Shown here one piece after another: positions 7,975 through 14,959 of a stretch of 20,787 bases of DNA. A program made the position numbers and the translations under genes. This DNA is from Microbacteriaceae bacterium. GTDB lineage: Bacteria; Actinomycetota; Actinomycetes; Actinomycetales; Microbacteriaceae. Numbering within the stretch: the first letter of the stretch is position 1; each line of letters starts with the position of its first letter. The notes beneath the pieces were generated by a model. The model did no database searches. It was not told where the DNA came from and saw nothing but the letters and a program-made list of their open reading frames with translations. The stretch covers positions 1 through 20,787 of the forward strand of contig RFQD01000001.1 of NCBI GenBank assembly GCA_009925875.1. Reading direction: 5' to 3'.

Positions 7975-8792
7975 CAACCGTCAACGAATTATGTTCGATC
8001 ATTGAGCAGACCTGGCCCGCCGCAGGTGCCGAGTCATGGGATTCCATTGGACTCGTTGTAGGTCATCGCCGAGACACCGTCACACATGTGCGTCTCTGCG
8101 TCGATGTGACGCCCGACGTGATAGCGGATGCGCACGCCGCCGGTGCCGATTTTCTCATCGCACATCATCCATTGCTATTGCGAGGCGTGACCTCAATCGA
8201 CGAAGAGACGTACAAAGGAAATAGTGTGGCGTTGTTGATTCGTCATCGAATCGGACTTCTGACCGCACACACGAATGCGGATGTCGTGTCTCGAGGGGTG
8301 TCGGATTCCCTCGCTCGAGCGCTCGAACTGACGGACGTGGAGCCGATCGTTGCGCATCCACACTCAGTGGGCCACAGCGGAATAGGACGGGTGGGAAACC
8401 TCGTGACCCCCACACCGCTCGGTGTGGTCGCTCGCCGGATCGCGACAATCCTTCCCGCGACGGCGGCCGGGGTTCGCGTCTCGGGAGAGTATGAGCGGCT
8501 GGTGAGCCGGGTCGCACTGTGTGGAGGAGCGGGGGACAGTCTGCTCTCGGAGCCTCAGGTTCGAACCGCGGACGCGTACATCACGAGTGACTTGCGGCAT
8601 CATCCGGCGTCAGAATTTCGCGAGTGGGCCAAGAGCGAAAACGGCCCGGCACTTGTCGATGTGTCGCACTGGGCGAGTGAATGGGTGTGGCTTGCCACGG
8701 CTGCCCATGATTTGACAGAGCGCATGCCGTCGGTGGTTTTCTCGGTCAGTGACGTGCGAACCGATCCGTGGGACTTTCTCGTCGTACAGTAA
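7971..8792 (+). CDS. Nif3-like dinuclear metal centre hexameric protein (YbgI/YqfO family)
   Basis: This family forms ring-shaped hexamers with two metal ions per subunit. Its biological role is unsettled, with suggestions including GTP cyclohydrolase-like activity and cell-wall links. The 273-residue protein shows the metal-ligand set: His65-His66 in IAHHPLLLRG, His100 and Asp104 in TAHTNAD, and His233/Glu237 in DVSHWASEW. ESWDSIGLVVG near the N-terminus is also typical. The GTG at 7971 overlaps the previous stop, and the translation fits the family from residue 1. The next gene, a zinc-ribbon-family coiled-coil protein, is the usual actinobacterial neighbour (as in Rv2230c-Rv2229c). Confidence 0.93.
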   Translation: MTTVNELCSIIEQTWPAAGAESWDSIGLVVGHRRDTVTHVRLCVDVTPDVIADAHAAGADFLIAHHPLLLRGVTSIDEETYKGNSVALLIRHRIGLLTAHTNADVVSRGVSDSLARALELTDVEPIVAHPHSVGHSGIGRVGNLVTPTPLGVVARRIATILPATAAGVRVSGEYERLVSRVALCGGAGDSLLSEPQVRTADAYITSDLRHHPASEFREWAKSENGPALVDVSHWASEWVWLATAAHDLTERMPSVVFSVSDVRTDPWDFLVVQ

Positions 8793-8843
8793 TGACGCTA
8801 CGCGAGCGCGCGGGCACATCCATGAACATCATCGGGGGCAGGC

Positions 8844-9578
8844 ATGAAAGCTTCACCGGAGCACCAGCGATTGCTTCTAGAAGTCCAATCGATGGACACA
8901 CATGACAGACAGCTCGACTATACGAGTGCGCACCTCCCCGAGTTTGCAGTCGTGCGTGAACTGACGACCTTGCTCGAAGAGAGTGCAGCCGACTTCATTA
9001 CGCGTCAAGGCGCTGTTGAAGACTTGCAGCGAGAAATCGAGCGAATCGAATCGGATGTCGCTGTCGTTGTCGCTCGGATTGCCACGGATATCGAGCGACA
9101 GTCTCATACGTCCAATGCGAAGGATGCTCAGGCAATCGAGGCGGAGCTAGCGAGTTTGCGCAGTCGCCACGCCAATCTGGAAGACATCGAACTCGAAGTG
9201 ATGGAGCGTCTCGAGGCTGCCGAGACGTCGCTGGCCGAGCTGCGCGAGAAACGCGAGTCACTTCACGCAGACATTGACGCAGCCGAGCGCGCGTCGCACT
9301 CGAGCTTGGCGGCGATTTCCGATGAGAGAGCGGAGCTACTCCGAAACCGCACCGCTCTCGTCGCGCAGCTTCCGCCCGATTTGATCGAGTTGTATGAACG
9401 GCAGCGACATCGATACGGCATTGGTGCTGCCCTGCTCACGCGTGGTGTTTCGGGTGGGAGTGGAATGGCGTTGAGTGAAACAGACCTGTCTCAGATACGG
9501 GCGGCAGCAGCCGATGACGTAGTTTTGTGCCCCGACAGCAGTTGCATATTGATTCGCACTGAGGAATCTGGTCTCTGA
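8844..9578 (+). CDS. Coiled-coil protein of the C4 zinc-ribbon family (CdsZ-like), ribbon degenerate
   Basis: The 244-residue product has a long helical coiled-coil body (about 1-170, rich in Glu, Leu, Ala and Arg) and a short C-terminal domain ending RTEESGL, the layout of the actinobacterial Rv2229c family. In most members as I remember them the C-terminal part holds two CxxC knuckles. Here the first is replaced by SGGSGM (203-208), and the second position reads CPDSSC (Cys229, Cys234), so a normal four-cysteine zinc site cannot form. The ATG at 8844 follows a G-rich sequence (GGGGGCAGG). It sits 51 bp after the Nif3 gene, and its TGA overlaps the ATG of the RNase H gene by one base, implying coupled translation. 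The function of the family is unclear; a nucleic-acid role is often proposed. Confidence 0.88.
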   Translation: MKASPEHQRLLLEVQSMDTHDRQLDYTSAHLPEFAVVRELTTLLEESAADFITRQGAVEDLQREIERIESDVAVVVARIATDIERQSHTSNAKDAQAIEAELASLRSRHANLEDIELEVMERLEAAETSLAELREKRESLHADIDAAERASHSSLAAISDERAELLRNRTALVAQLPPDLIELYERQRHRYGIGAALLTRGVSGGSGMALSETDLSQIRAAAADDVVLCPDSSCILIRTEESGL

Positions 9579-10006
9579 TGCCTCGACTCATTGTCGAGGC
9601 CGATGGCGGCTCGCGGGGCAATCCTGGTGTGGCCGCCGGCGGTGCCGTGGTCGTCGATGACGCAACGGGACACGTCATCGCGCAGATCGGGGTGTACCTC
9701 GGTCACGCGACCAACAATGTTGCGGAGTATTCGGGAATGCTCGCCGGTCTCACGTTTGCACTGCGTCACAGCAGTGATGAGACGTTGATTGTGGTTCGGA
9801 TGGATTCGAAACTCGTGGTCGAGCAAATGTCGGGTCGATGGAAGATCAAGCACCCGGACATGGCAGATCTCGCGCGAGAGGCCCGAAACATCATCGGTTA
9901 TCGCACCGTCGAGTTCGAATGGGTTCCACGAATCGACAATGCCCGCGCCGACGCCGTCGCGAATCGGGCGATGGACCTGAAGGACTCTTTCGAAATTCTC
10001 GACTGA
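9578..10006 (+). CDS. Ribonuclease H-like protein (RNase HI fold)
   Basis: The predicted activity is cleavage of RNA in RNA-DNA hybrids. All four acidic residues of the RNase HI site are visible in the 142-residue product: Asp9 in EADGGSRGNPG, Glu50 in NNVAEYSGM, Asp76 in VRMDSKLV and Asp125 in NARADAVAN. It belongs to the actinobacterial type related to the N-terminal half of Rv2228c. That protein has a fused C-terminal phosphatase (CobC-like) domain; here the protein ends right after the RNase H domain, so only the nuclease is kept. The start overlaps the previous stop (TGATG). The stop codon overlaps the proposed rnpB promoter, and the RNase P RNA gene follows 34 bp later. Confidence 0.9.
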   Translation: MPRLIVEADGGSRGNPGVAAGGAVVVDDATGHVIAQIGVYLGHATNNVAEYSGMLAGLTFALRHSSDETLIVVRMDSKLVVEQMSGRWKIKHPDMADLAREARNIIGYRTVEFEWVPRIDNARADAVANRAMDLKDSFEILD

Positions 10007-10031
10007 GACCACGTGCGGCTCGACGTAAACT
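10003..10031 (+). promoter_or_regulatory. Candidate rnpB promoter overlapping the RNase H gene end
   Basis: CTGAGA (10003-10008) as -35 and TAAACT (10026-10031) as -10 are separated by 17 bp, each matching the consensus at four of six positions. The predicted start falls close to 10038-10041, where the P1 helix of RNase P RNA begins. The -35 overlaps the TGA of the RNase H gene. Confidence 0.55.
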
Positions 10032-10040
10032 ATTTGCAGC

Positions 10041-10410
10041 GAATGGGTCGGCAAGGCGACCGCGGCGCACTCCGGTGCGACGAGGAACGTCCGGGCTCCA
10101 CAGAGCAGGGTGGTGGGTAACACCCACCCGGGGCAACCCGCGAGAAAGTGCAACAGAGAGTAAACCGCCTCCCGAGAAATCGGGCGGTAAGGGTGAAACG
10201 GTGGTGTAAGAGACCACCGGCGACGCGGGTAACCGTGTCGGCCAGGTAAACCTCACCCGGAGCAAGGTCAGACAGAAAGCGTTTGAGAGCTGCTCGCTCG
10301 AGCTTTCGGGTAGACCGCTAGAGCGATACGGCAACGTATCGTCGAGATAGATGGTCGTCGAAGGTCTGATTCAGACCTGAACAGAACCCGGCGTATCAGC
10401 TGGCCCATTC
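10041..10410 (+). ncRNA. rnpB: RNase P RNA, bacterial type A
   Basis: This is the catalytic RNA that removes tRNA 5' leaders. The universally conserved blocks are present in order: GAGGAACGTCCGGGCTCC (10082-10099), the GGGTAACACCC hairpin, GTGCAACAGAGAG...AAACCGCC (from 10148), GGTAAGGGTGAAACGG (10186-10201), GTAAACCTCACCCGGAGCAA, AGATAGATGG (10346-10355) and ACAGAACCCGGCGTATC (10381-10397). The ends are set by the long P1 helix: 10041-10052 pairs with 10399-10410. Block spacing follows the E. coli ancestral (A) type as I remember it. It converges on ppgK with a 64-bp gap. Confidence 0.97.
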
Positions 10411-10429
10411 GCACCCTTGTGACACTCCG

Positions 10430-10475
10430 AATCAGTGCCTCCGAAGTCTCTTCTGATTGAGGCACGTGTCCGTGC
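10430..10475. repeat. Cluster of overlapping inverted repeats between rnpB and ppgK
   Basis: AATCAG (10430-10435) pairs with CTGATT (10453-10458). GTGCCTC (10435-10441) pairs with GAGGCAC (10459-10465). A third stem, GCACG-TGTC-CGTGC, occupies 10462-10475. The first two interleave, so they are alternative hairpins rather than one. The spot is where convergent rnpB and ppgK transcripts must end, so a bidirectional termination or processing role is reasonable. There is no strong T-tract on either strand. Confidence 0.4.
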
Positions 10476-11224
10476 TAGTTCGGTCCGGCTGCGAGCGCTG
10501 CCGCTCCGAGGGTCCCCGCCCGATTGAAGAGCGTCGCGGGAATAATGGGAGTCCGTAGGTCCAACAAGGGCAAAAATTGCTCGTGACTCTTTGAGACGCC
10601 ACCGCCGACGAGGAAAAGATCAGGCGAAAACAGCATCTCGACGTGCGAATAGTACCGCTGCAGGCGAACAGCCCACTCCGCGTACGAAATGCCCTCACGT
10701 TCTCGTGCGACCGCCGAAGCTCGTGTCTCCGCATCAACCCCGTCAATCTCCAGGTGTCCGAGTTCCGAATTCGGGATGAGCACGCCGTTGTAAATCAAGG
10801 CGCTTCCGATTCCCGTGCCCAGTGTGGTCATAATGACGAGACCGTCACGATCGCGAGCTGCCCCGAACTTTACTTCGGCAAACCCTGCGGCATCAGCATC
10901 GTTGATGAAGTGAATTTCGCGCTCGAGTGCATTCTCAAAGAACTGCTCTGCTTCGAAACCAATCCATCGCTGCGAGATGTTTGCGGCCAGCATGGTGACA
11001 CCGTGCCGGATTGCGGAGGGGAACGCGACGCCGACGGGAGTCGTGAGAGGCGCATCCAGTTGCTCGATAATGTCGCGTGTCACTGTGGCGATGTCCTCGG
11101 GTTCGCCACCCTCCGGTGTGAGGACTCGGATGCGCTCACCAACGAATTCGCCGGACTCCACGTCGACGAGACCGCCCTTGATGCCGGTACCACCGATGTC
11201 GATTCCGATGCTGAGTCGGCTCAT
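10475..11224 (-). CDS. ppgK: Polyphosphate glucokinase
   Basis: PpgK phosphorylates glucose to glucose 6-phosphate using inorganic polyphosphate (and often ATP) in the cytoplasm. The 249-residue ROK-family protein has the nucleotide/phosphate motif IGIDIGGTGIKGG (6-18), the active-site FINDADAAG (106-114, Asp109) and TLGTGIGSA (134-142), then GHLEIDG. It lacks the Cys-rich zinc motif of ATP-type ROK glucokinases, which fits PpgK; length and overall sequence match actinobacterial PpgK. The ATG at 11224 has AAAGGA 5 nt upstream; the longer reading frame to 11365 lies inside map. It follows map by 14 bp, so the two form an operon. It contributes glycolytic entry in cells that store polyphosphate. 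Confidence 0.95.
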   Translation of the reverse strand: MSRLSIGIDIGGTGIKGGLVDVESGEFVGERIRVLTPEGGEPEDIATVTRDIIEQLDAPLTTPVGVAFPSAIRHGVTMLAANISQRWIGFEAEQFFENALEREIHFINDADAAGFAEVKFGAARDRDGLVIMTTLGTGIGSALIYNGVLIPNSELGHLEIDGVDAETRASAVAREREGISYAEWAVRLQRYYSHVEMLFSPDLFLVGGGVSKSHEQFLPLLDLRTPIIPATLFNRAGTLGAAALAAGPN

Positions 11225-11238
11225 AAAAATCCTTTGAT

Positions 11239-12114
11239 CTAACGGGGGAGCGTCAAGGTAAGGATATCGGCGCCGCGCTCTGTCACCACGACGGTGTGTT
11301 CGAATTGCGCCGTGAGCTTTCGATCGCGCGTGACGACGGTCCATCCGTCTTCCCACATCTCCCACTCGTGCGTTCCCGCCGTCAACATGGGTTCAATAGT
11401 GAAGACCATACCCGGCTCCATGACGTCATCGTAAAGAGGAGACGAGTCGTAGTGCGGAATAATCAGGCCGCTGTGAAAATGCGTGCCAACGCCATGCCCC
11501 GTGAAATCGCGCACGACGCCGTAGCCCCAGCGTTGCGCGTACGTCGCAATTGCCCGTCCGATCACGTTCACCTGTCGACCGGGAGCGACAGCTTTGATTC
11601 CGCGCTGCAACGCCTCTCGAGTGTGGTCTATGAGCGACAATGCGTCAGGTGCCACGTCACCCACCGTGAACATGCGGTTCATATCACCGTGGAAACCGTT
11701 GAGGTAGGACGTGATGTCAACGTTGACGATGTCGCCCTCCTCGAGCACCGTGTTGTCGGGAATCCCATGACAAATGACCTCGTTAATCGACGTGCAACAC
11801 GATTTGGGGAAACCGCGATAGCCCAGGGTGGACGGGTATGCCCCGAGTGAGGTGACAATCTCGTGCGCAAGACCATCAATGTCATCGGTTGTCATTCCGG
11901 GTCGGATGACCTCGCCAATGGCATCGAGCGCGCGCGATGAAATGTCACCCGCCAGGCGAATCTGCTCAATGTCTGCGGCGGAGTACACGTTGGATCCCTC
12001 AAAGGGTGCCGGACTTGGTTTGCCGACATACTCGGGTCGTCGAATCGTGGTCGCTACGTCACGTTTCGGCGAGAGAACGCCGGGAATGAGCAAACCAGAG
12101 GCGTCCTTGGGCAT
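11239..12114 (-). CDS. map: Methionine aminopeptidase, type I (MapB-like)
   Basis: It removes the initiator methionine from nascent proteins. The 291-residue pita-bread-fold enzyme has all five metal ligands: Asp133 (VNVDITSY), Asp144 (HGDMNRMF), His207 ([10 protein letters not shown]), Glu241 (TIEPML) and Glu272 (QFEHTV), with His116 in the CHG segment. The N-terminal extension with [12 protein letters not shown] is typical of the longer actinobacterial MapB form. The ATG at 12114 is chosen because [12 protein letters not shown] fits the family and the upstream 12 bp are followed by the divergent gene; a frame extension to 12420 would run through that gene. No Shine-Dalgarno is present, and TAGACT sits 7 nt upstream, so leaderless translation is likely. 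It is co-transcribed with ppgK. Confidence 0.95.
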   Translation of the reverse strand: MPKDASGLLIPGVLSPKRDVATTIRRPEYVGKPSPAPFEGSNVYSAADIEQIRLAGDISSRALDAIGEVIRPGMTTDDIDGLAHEIVTSLGAYPSTLGYRGFPKSCCTSINEVICHGIPDNTVLEEGDIVNVDITSYLNGFHGDMNRMFTVGDVAPDALSLIDHTREALQRGIKAVAPGRQVNVIGRAIATYAQRWGYGVVRDFTGHGVGTHFHSGLIIPHYDSSPLYDDVMEPGMVFTIEPMLTAGTHEWEMWEDGWTVVTRDRKLTAQFEHTVVVTERGADILTLTLPR

Positions 12115-12126
12115 AGAATCCAGTCT
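12114..12126 (+). promoter_or_regulatory. Leaderless-type promoter of the small gene at 12127
   Basis: TAGAAT (12114-12119, five of six matches to TATAAT) is followed by exactly 7 nt and then the ATG at 12127, so transcription should start on the A of the start codon. There is no Shine-Dalgarno and no clear -35. The first T of the hexamer is the complement of the A of the map start codon. Confidence 0.6.
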
Positions 12127-12127
12127 A
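12115..12127 (-). promoter_or_regulatory. Leaderless-type promoter of map
   Basis: On the minus strand TAGACT (12127 down to 12122) is followed by 7 nt (GGATTCT) and then the map ATG at 12114. The hexamer begins on the complement of the first base of the opposite gene's ATG. The 10-mer TCATAGACTG containing it recurs exactly in the panB promoter at 13214-13205. No clear -35 is seen. Confidence 0.6.
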
Positions 12128-12312
12128 TGAGCGGTGAAGGCGCGGAGAGTTACTGGTACAACATGAAGACCGGTGAGGTCGAGTTTGGCTTTGAATCGCC
12201 GTCGATTGACCGCGTGGGACCGTTCGACACCAGAGAGGCAGCAGAACACGCATTGGACACCCTGCGCGCAAACAGCGACAAGTGGACTGCCGACGAGCAA
12301 AACAACGCCTAG
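12127..12312 (+). CDS. Small conserved SPOR-like protein (61 aa)
   Basis: This 61-residue acidic protein begins [20 protein letters not shown] and contains [19 protein letters not shown]. It resembles the small 'SPOR domain-containing' proteins I recall from Microbacteriaceae. The GPFDTREAA...AL part matches the second half of a SPOR (peptidoglycan-binding) repeat. There is no signal peptide or transmembrane helix, so a cell-wall role in this form is doubtful, and the function is unknown. Its ATG is 12 bp from the divergent map ATG, and it is predicted to be leaderless. It converges on panB with a 31-bp gap holding no clear terminator. Confidence 0.82.
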   Translation: MSGEGAESYWYNMKTGEVEFGFESPSIDRVGPFDTREAAEHALDTLRANSDKWTADEQNNA

Positions 12313-12343
12313 ATCGCGTGAAAGCTGTCGCGAGAGTGCGTGA

Positions 12344-13198
12344 TTAGTCGCGGGCTGCGCGCGCCGTTTCTTCGGTGTACGAGTGTTCCGCGGTGGGATA
12401 TTTCCCGCTGTGAACATCACTCATAAATTCACGGGTGGCGTCACCGAGCACCTGGGCCAAATTGGCATATTGCTTGACAAAGGTTGGCATTCGCCCTGTT
12501 GCTAGACCGGAGAAATCTGTCCAGACCATGAGCTGACCATCCGTGTGCGGCCCGGCGCCAACGCTGATAGTCGGGATGCTCAACTCCGAGGTGATACTCC
12601 GCGCCAGTTCTGCGGGCACCATTTCGAGCACGACTGCGAAGGCGCCAGCCCGTTCGACGGCGCGGGCATCCTCGAAAACACGTTCGGCATCACTCCCGCG
12701 ACCCTGTACGAGCATGCCGCCGAGACCGTGCTCGCTTTGCGGGGTGAAACCCACGTGGGCCATGACGGGAATTCCCGACTCGACGATGCGTCGAATCATT
12801 GATTCGCTCCGCACACCGCCTTCGAGTTTGACACCGTGTGCGTGTGTCTCCTTCATGAAGCGCATCGCCGTGCGAAGCGCCTGCTCGGGGCTCTCCTCGT
12901 AGGAACCAAATGGAAGATCGGCGATGACGAATGCGCGAGTAACAGACGTCGCGACGGCACGGGTGAGAGGGATGAGCTCATCGACGGTGACCGGAAGCGT
13001 GGAATCGTAACCGAAAATGGTGTTTCCCGCGGAATCGCCGACGAGGAGAAAATCAATGCCCGCATTGTCAAAGATTTTTGCCGTGAGCGTGTCGTAGCTG
13101 GTGAGTCCGGTGATTTTATGACCGGACTTCTTTGCCTGAGCAAAGTGACGTGTGCGCACTCGTTTACGAGATTGGTCTGGCGACGACGTGGCGCTCAT
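12344..13198 (-). CDS. panB: 3-methyl-2-oxobutanoate hydroxymethyltransferase (ketopantoate)
   Basis: PanB transfers a hydroxymethyl group from 5,10-methylene-tetrahydrofolate to 2-oxoisovalerate, the first step of pantothenate (and so CoA and ACP prosthetic group) synthesis. The 284-residue TIM-barrel protein has the Mg ligands Asp55 (LLVGDSAGN), Asp94 (IADLPFG) and Glu126 (VKLEGG) and the catalytic Glu192 (LEMVP), and opens with ITGLTSYD. The ATG at 13198 is chosen because [14 protein letters not shown] follows as in actinobacterial homologues and because TAGACT lies exactly 7 nt upstream with no ribosome site. It starts 10 bp after the nadE stop. It is not accompanied by panC or panD here. 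Confidence 0.95.
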   Translation of the reverse strand: MSATSSPDQSRKRVRTRHFAQAKKSGHKITGLTSYDTLTAKIFDNAGIDFLLVGDSAGNTIFGYDSTLPVTVDELIPLTRAVATSVTRAFVIADLPFGSYEESPEQALRTAMRFMKETHAHGVKLEGGVRSESMIRRIVESGIPVMAHVGFTPQSEHGLGGMLVQGRGSDAERVFEDARAVERAGAFAVVLEMVPAELARSITSELSIPTISVGAGPHTDGQLMVWTDFSGLATGRMPTFVKQYANLAQVLGDATREFMSDVHSGKYPTAEHSYTEETARAARD

Positions 13199-13211
13199 GC
13201 TTGTCAGTCTA
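13199..13211 (-). promoter_or_regulatory. Leaderless-type promoter of panB
   Basis: On the minus strand TAGACT (13211-13206) is followed by GACAAGC (7 nt) and then the panB ATG. The first three bases of the hexamer are the TAG stop codon of nadE. The context TCATAGACTG is identical to that before map. No recognisable -35 is visible. Confidence 0.55.
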
Positions 13212-14942
13212 TGACCGATAGAAAGTGACCGGCAGTCGACGATCACGACCGAACGCCATGCCACTGATTTTTGGACCAATCGCCCCTTGTCGGCGCTTCC
13301 ATTCAGCACGATCTACGAGTGCAATCATTCGATCCACGATGTCTGGTTTGAACCCGAGCGCCACGACCTCGTCTCGTCCCATTCGTCGAGTGATGTACGC
13401 ATCGAGCAGGGCATCCAATTCGCCATATTCGGGAAGAGAATCTTGATCTTTCTGGTCGGGTCGTAGCTCCGCCGACGGAGGTTTCGAGATGGAGTTGTCG
13501 GGAATGGGTGGTGTTTCGCCGCGGCGACGTGCCTCGTCGTTTCGCCATCGTGCCAAATCCCACACCATCGTTTTGGGCACATCGCGTATCGGCGCAAAAC
13601 CTCCGACGGAATCCCCGTATATCGTCGAGTAGCCGACGGCGATTTCGGTCTTATTTCCCGTGGTCAATACAAGGTGCCCGTGCATATTCGAGAGACCCAT
13701 GAGGATTACTCCCCGCATTCGCGCTTGCAGATTTTCCGCTGCGATACCCGTCAGGTCCAGTTGTTGTTCGACCGGTTCGACAACGTGGGCGATGGGCTCG
13801 TGGAGCAATACGATCCCCAATCGTTGCGCCGCGTCGTGCGCGTCCGACTGGGAGTGGTCACTTGACCATTTGCTCGGCATGGAGACTCCCACCACGCGCG
13901 AAGGTCCGAGGGCATCGACGGCCAAAGCCGCGCACACGGCCGAGTCAATGCCGCCAGAGAGACCCAGGATAACAGAGGGAAAACCGTTCTTTTCGACGTA
14001 ATCGCGAAGGCCCACAACCAGCGCCGACCAAACTCGTGCCCGCTCATCAGACGGCGTCTGATCGACGGAAACGGTGAGTGGAGGATGTTGCGAATTTCCG
14101 TCACCACACGTGACCGCGACACAGTCGCGAGTCAGATTTGTGCGGTTCTCGTGAGTCGCAAGAAGGAGATCGCACACCACAATGTCAGGTTCGAAACTCG
14201 CTGCCCGCGCGAGAACAACACCGTGTTCGTCGACGATGAAGCTGTCTCCGTCAAACACAAGATCGTCTTGACCACCCACGAGATTGAGGTAGGCAAATGG
14301 GGCTCCAACGGCGTGCGCTCGGCGCGCCACGAGCGGCAGTCGTACGTCATCCTTGTCTTGCTCAAATGGCGAGCCATTGAGCACCACGACAAGACCGGGT
14401 TGAATTCGCTCGAGTTCGTCGCACGCGCCCCCGTCTCTCCAGATGTCCTCGCAAATCAAAATCGCGACGTCGACCTCACGAATGCGAACGAGGAGGTGTC
14501 CCACTCCGGGGAGGAAATTCCGATACTCATCGAAAACCCCGTAGTTCGGTAAGTGATGTTTGTTATAAACGCCGACAACGGCACCACCATAAAGGACGGC
14601 CGCCGAGTTGTGAGCTATGGCGCTCGGATTTTCTGAAAGGGAAGAACCGTGCTCGCGCATCGAGACACTCGGGAATCCGACGATGACAGGGATGTCACCG
14701 CATCCCGCCTGCGCCAGGGTCACGGCAAGTTCGGTCATGCACGTCAGGGCGCGAGAAAGAAATTCTGGGCGCACCGCCAAGTCCTCGATGGGATACCCCG
14801 ACAGGGCCATCTCACCAAACACAACCAGATCGGCGCCCTGCGCGAATGCCGTGACGGTGTCGGCAACAATCTGCGCCGAATTCGCTTCAAAATCACCCAA
14901 TCGGGGATTGGTCTGTGCGAGAGCAACCCGCAAGTTCGGCAT
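13209..14942 (-). CDS. nadE: Glutamine-dependent NAD+ synthetase
   Basis: This two-domain enzyme makes NAD from nicotinic acid adenine dinucleotide, using ammonia released from glutamine and channelled internally. The N-terminal nitrilase-type glutaminase domain has its triad: Glu44 (GEMALSGYP), Lys128 (YNKHHLPN) and Cys164 (ILICEDIW). The C-terminal synthetase domain has the ATP pyrophosphatase loop SGGIDS (329-334) and later TTGNKTEIAVGY and YGDSVGGFAPI. With ATG at 14942 the product is 577 residues, starting MPNLRVALAQTNP, a normal N-terminus. An ATG two codons upstream (14948) is the alternative. A longer frame to 15152 overlaps glnA2 and is rejected. The chosen start has TAGGCT 7 nt upstream and no ribosome site. 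It is divergent from glnA2. Confidence 0.95.
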   Translation of the reverse strand: MPNLRVALAQTNPRLGDFEANSAQIVADTVTAFAQGADLVVFGEMALSGYPIEDLAVRPEFLSRALTCMTELAVTLAQAGCGDIPVIVGFPSVSMREHGSSLSENPSAIAHNSAAVLYGGAVVGVYNKHHLPNYGVFDEYRNFLPGVGHLLVRIREVDVAILICEDIWRDGGACDELERIQPGLVVVLNGSPFEQDKDDVRLPLVARRAHAVGAPFAYLNLVGGQDDLVFDGDSFIVDEHGVVLARAASFEPDIVVCDLLLATHENRTNLTRDCVAVTCGDGNSQHPPLTVSVDQTPSDERARVWSALVVGLRDYVEKNGFPSVILGLSGGIDSAVCAALAVDALGPSRVVGVSMPSKWSSDHSQSDAHDAAQRLGIVLLHEPIAHVVEPVEQQLDLTGIAAENLQARMRGVILMGLSNMHGHLVLTTGNKTEIAVGYSTIYGDSVGGFAPIRDVPKTMVWDLARWRNDEARRRGETPPIPDNSISKPPSAELRPDQKDQDSLPEYGELDALLDAYITRRMGRDEVVALGFKPDIVDRMIALVDRAEWKRRQGAIGPKISGMAFGRDRRLPVTFYRS

Positions 14943-14955
14943 ACGCATTAGCCTA
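14943..14955 (-). promoter_or_regulatory. Leaderless-type promoter of nadE
   Basis: On the minus strand TAGGCT (14955-14950) is followed by 7 nt and the ATG at 14942. If correct, this selects the shorter of two nearby ATG starts. There is no Shine-Dalgarno and no clear -35. The hexamer shares its leading TA with the glnA2 -10 on the other strand. Confidence 0.5.
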
Positions 14956-14959
14956 GTAT
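14954..14959 (+). promoter_or_regulatory. Candidate -10 element for glnA2
   Basis: TAGTAT matches TATAAT at four positions and would give a leader of about 20 nt, which includes the glnA2 ribosome site. It overlaps, head to head, the minus-strand TAGGCT of nadE. The -35 is not evident. Confidence 0.4.

Noticed and set aside
11225..11365. N-terminal extension of ppgK to 296 codons
   Set aside because: It lies inside map and is Arg-rich without similarity; the ATG at 11224 has a good ribosome site and fits the ROK family.
12313..12343. Possible terminator between the small gene and panB
   Set aside because: Only a 5-bp TCGCG/CGCGA pairing with a 10-nt loop and no T-tract is present, which is too weak to call.
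12115..12420. N-terminal extension of map to 393 codons
   Set aside because: It would run through the divergent small gene, is Arg/Cys-rich and unlike any aminopeptidase N-terminus, whereas MPKDASG at 12114 fits.
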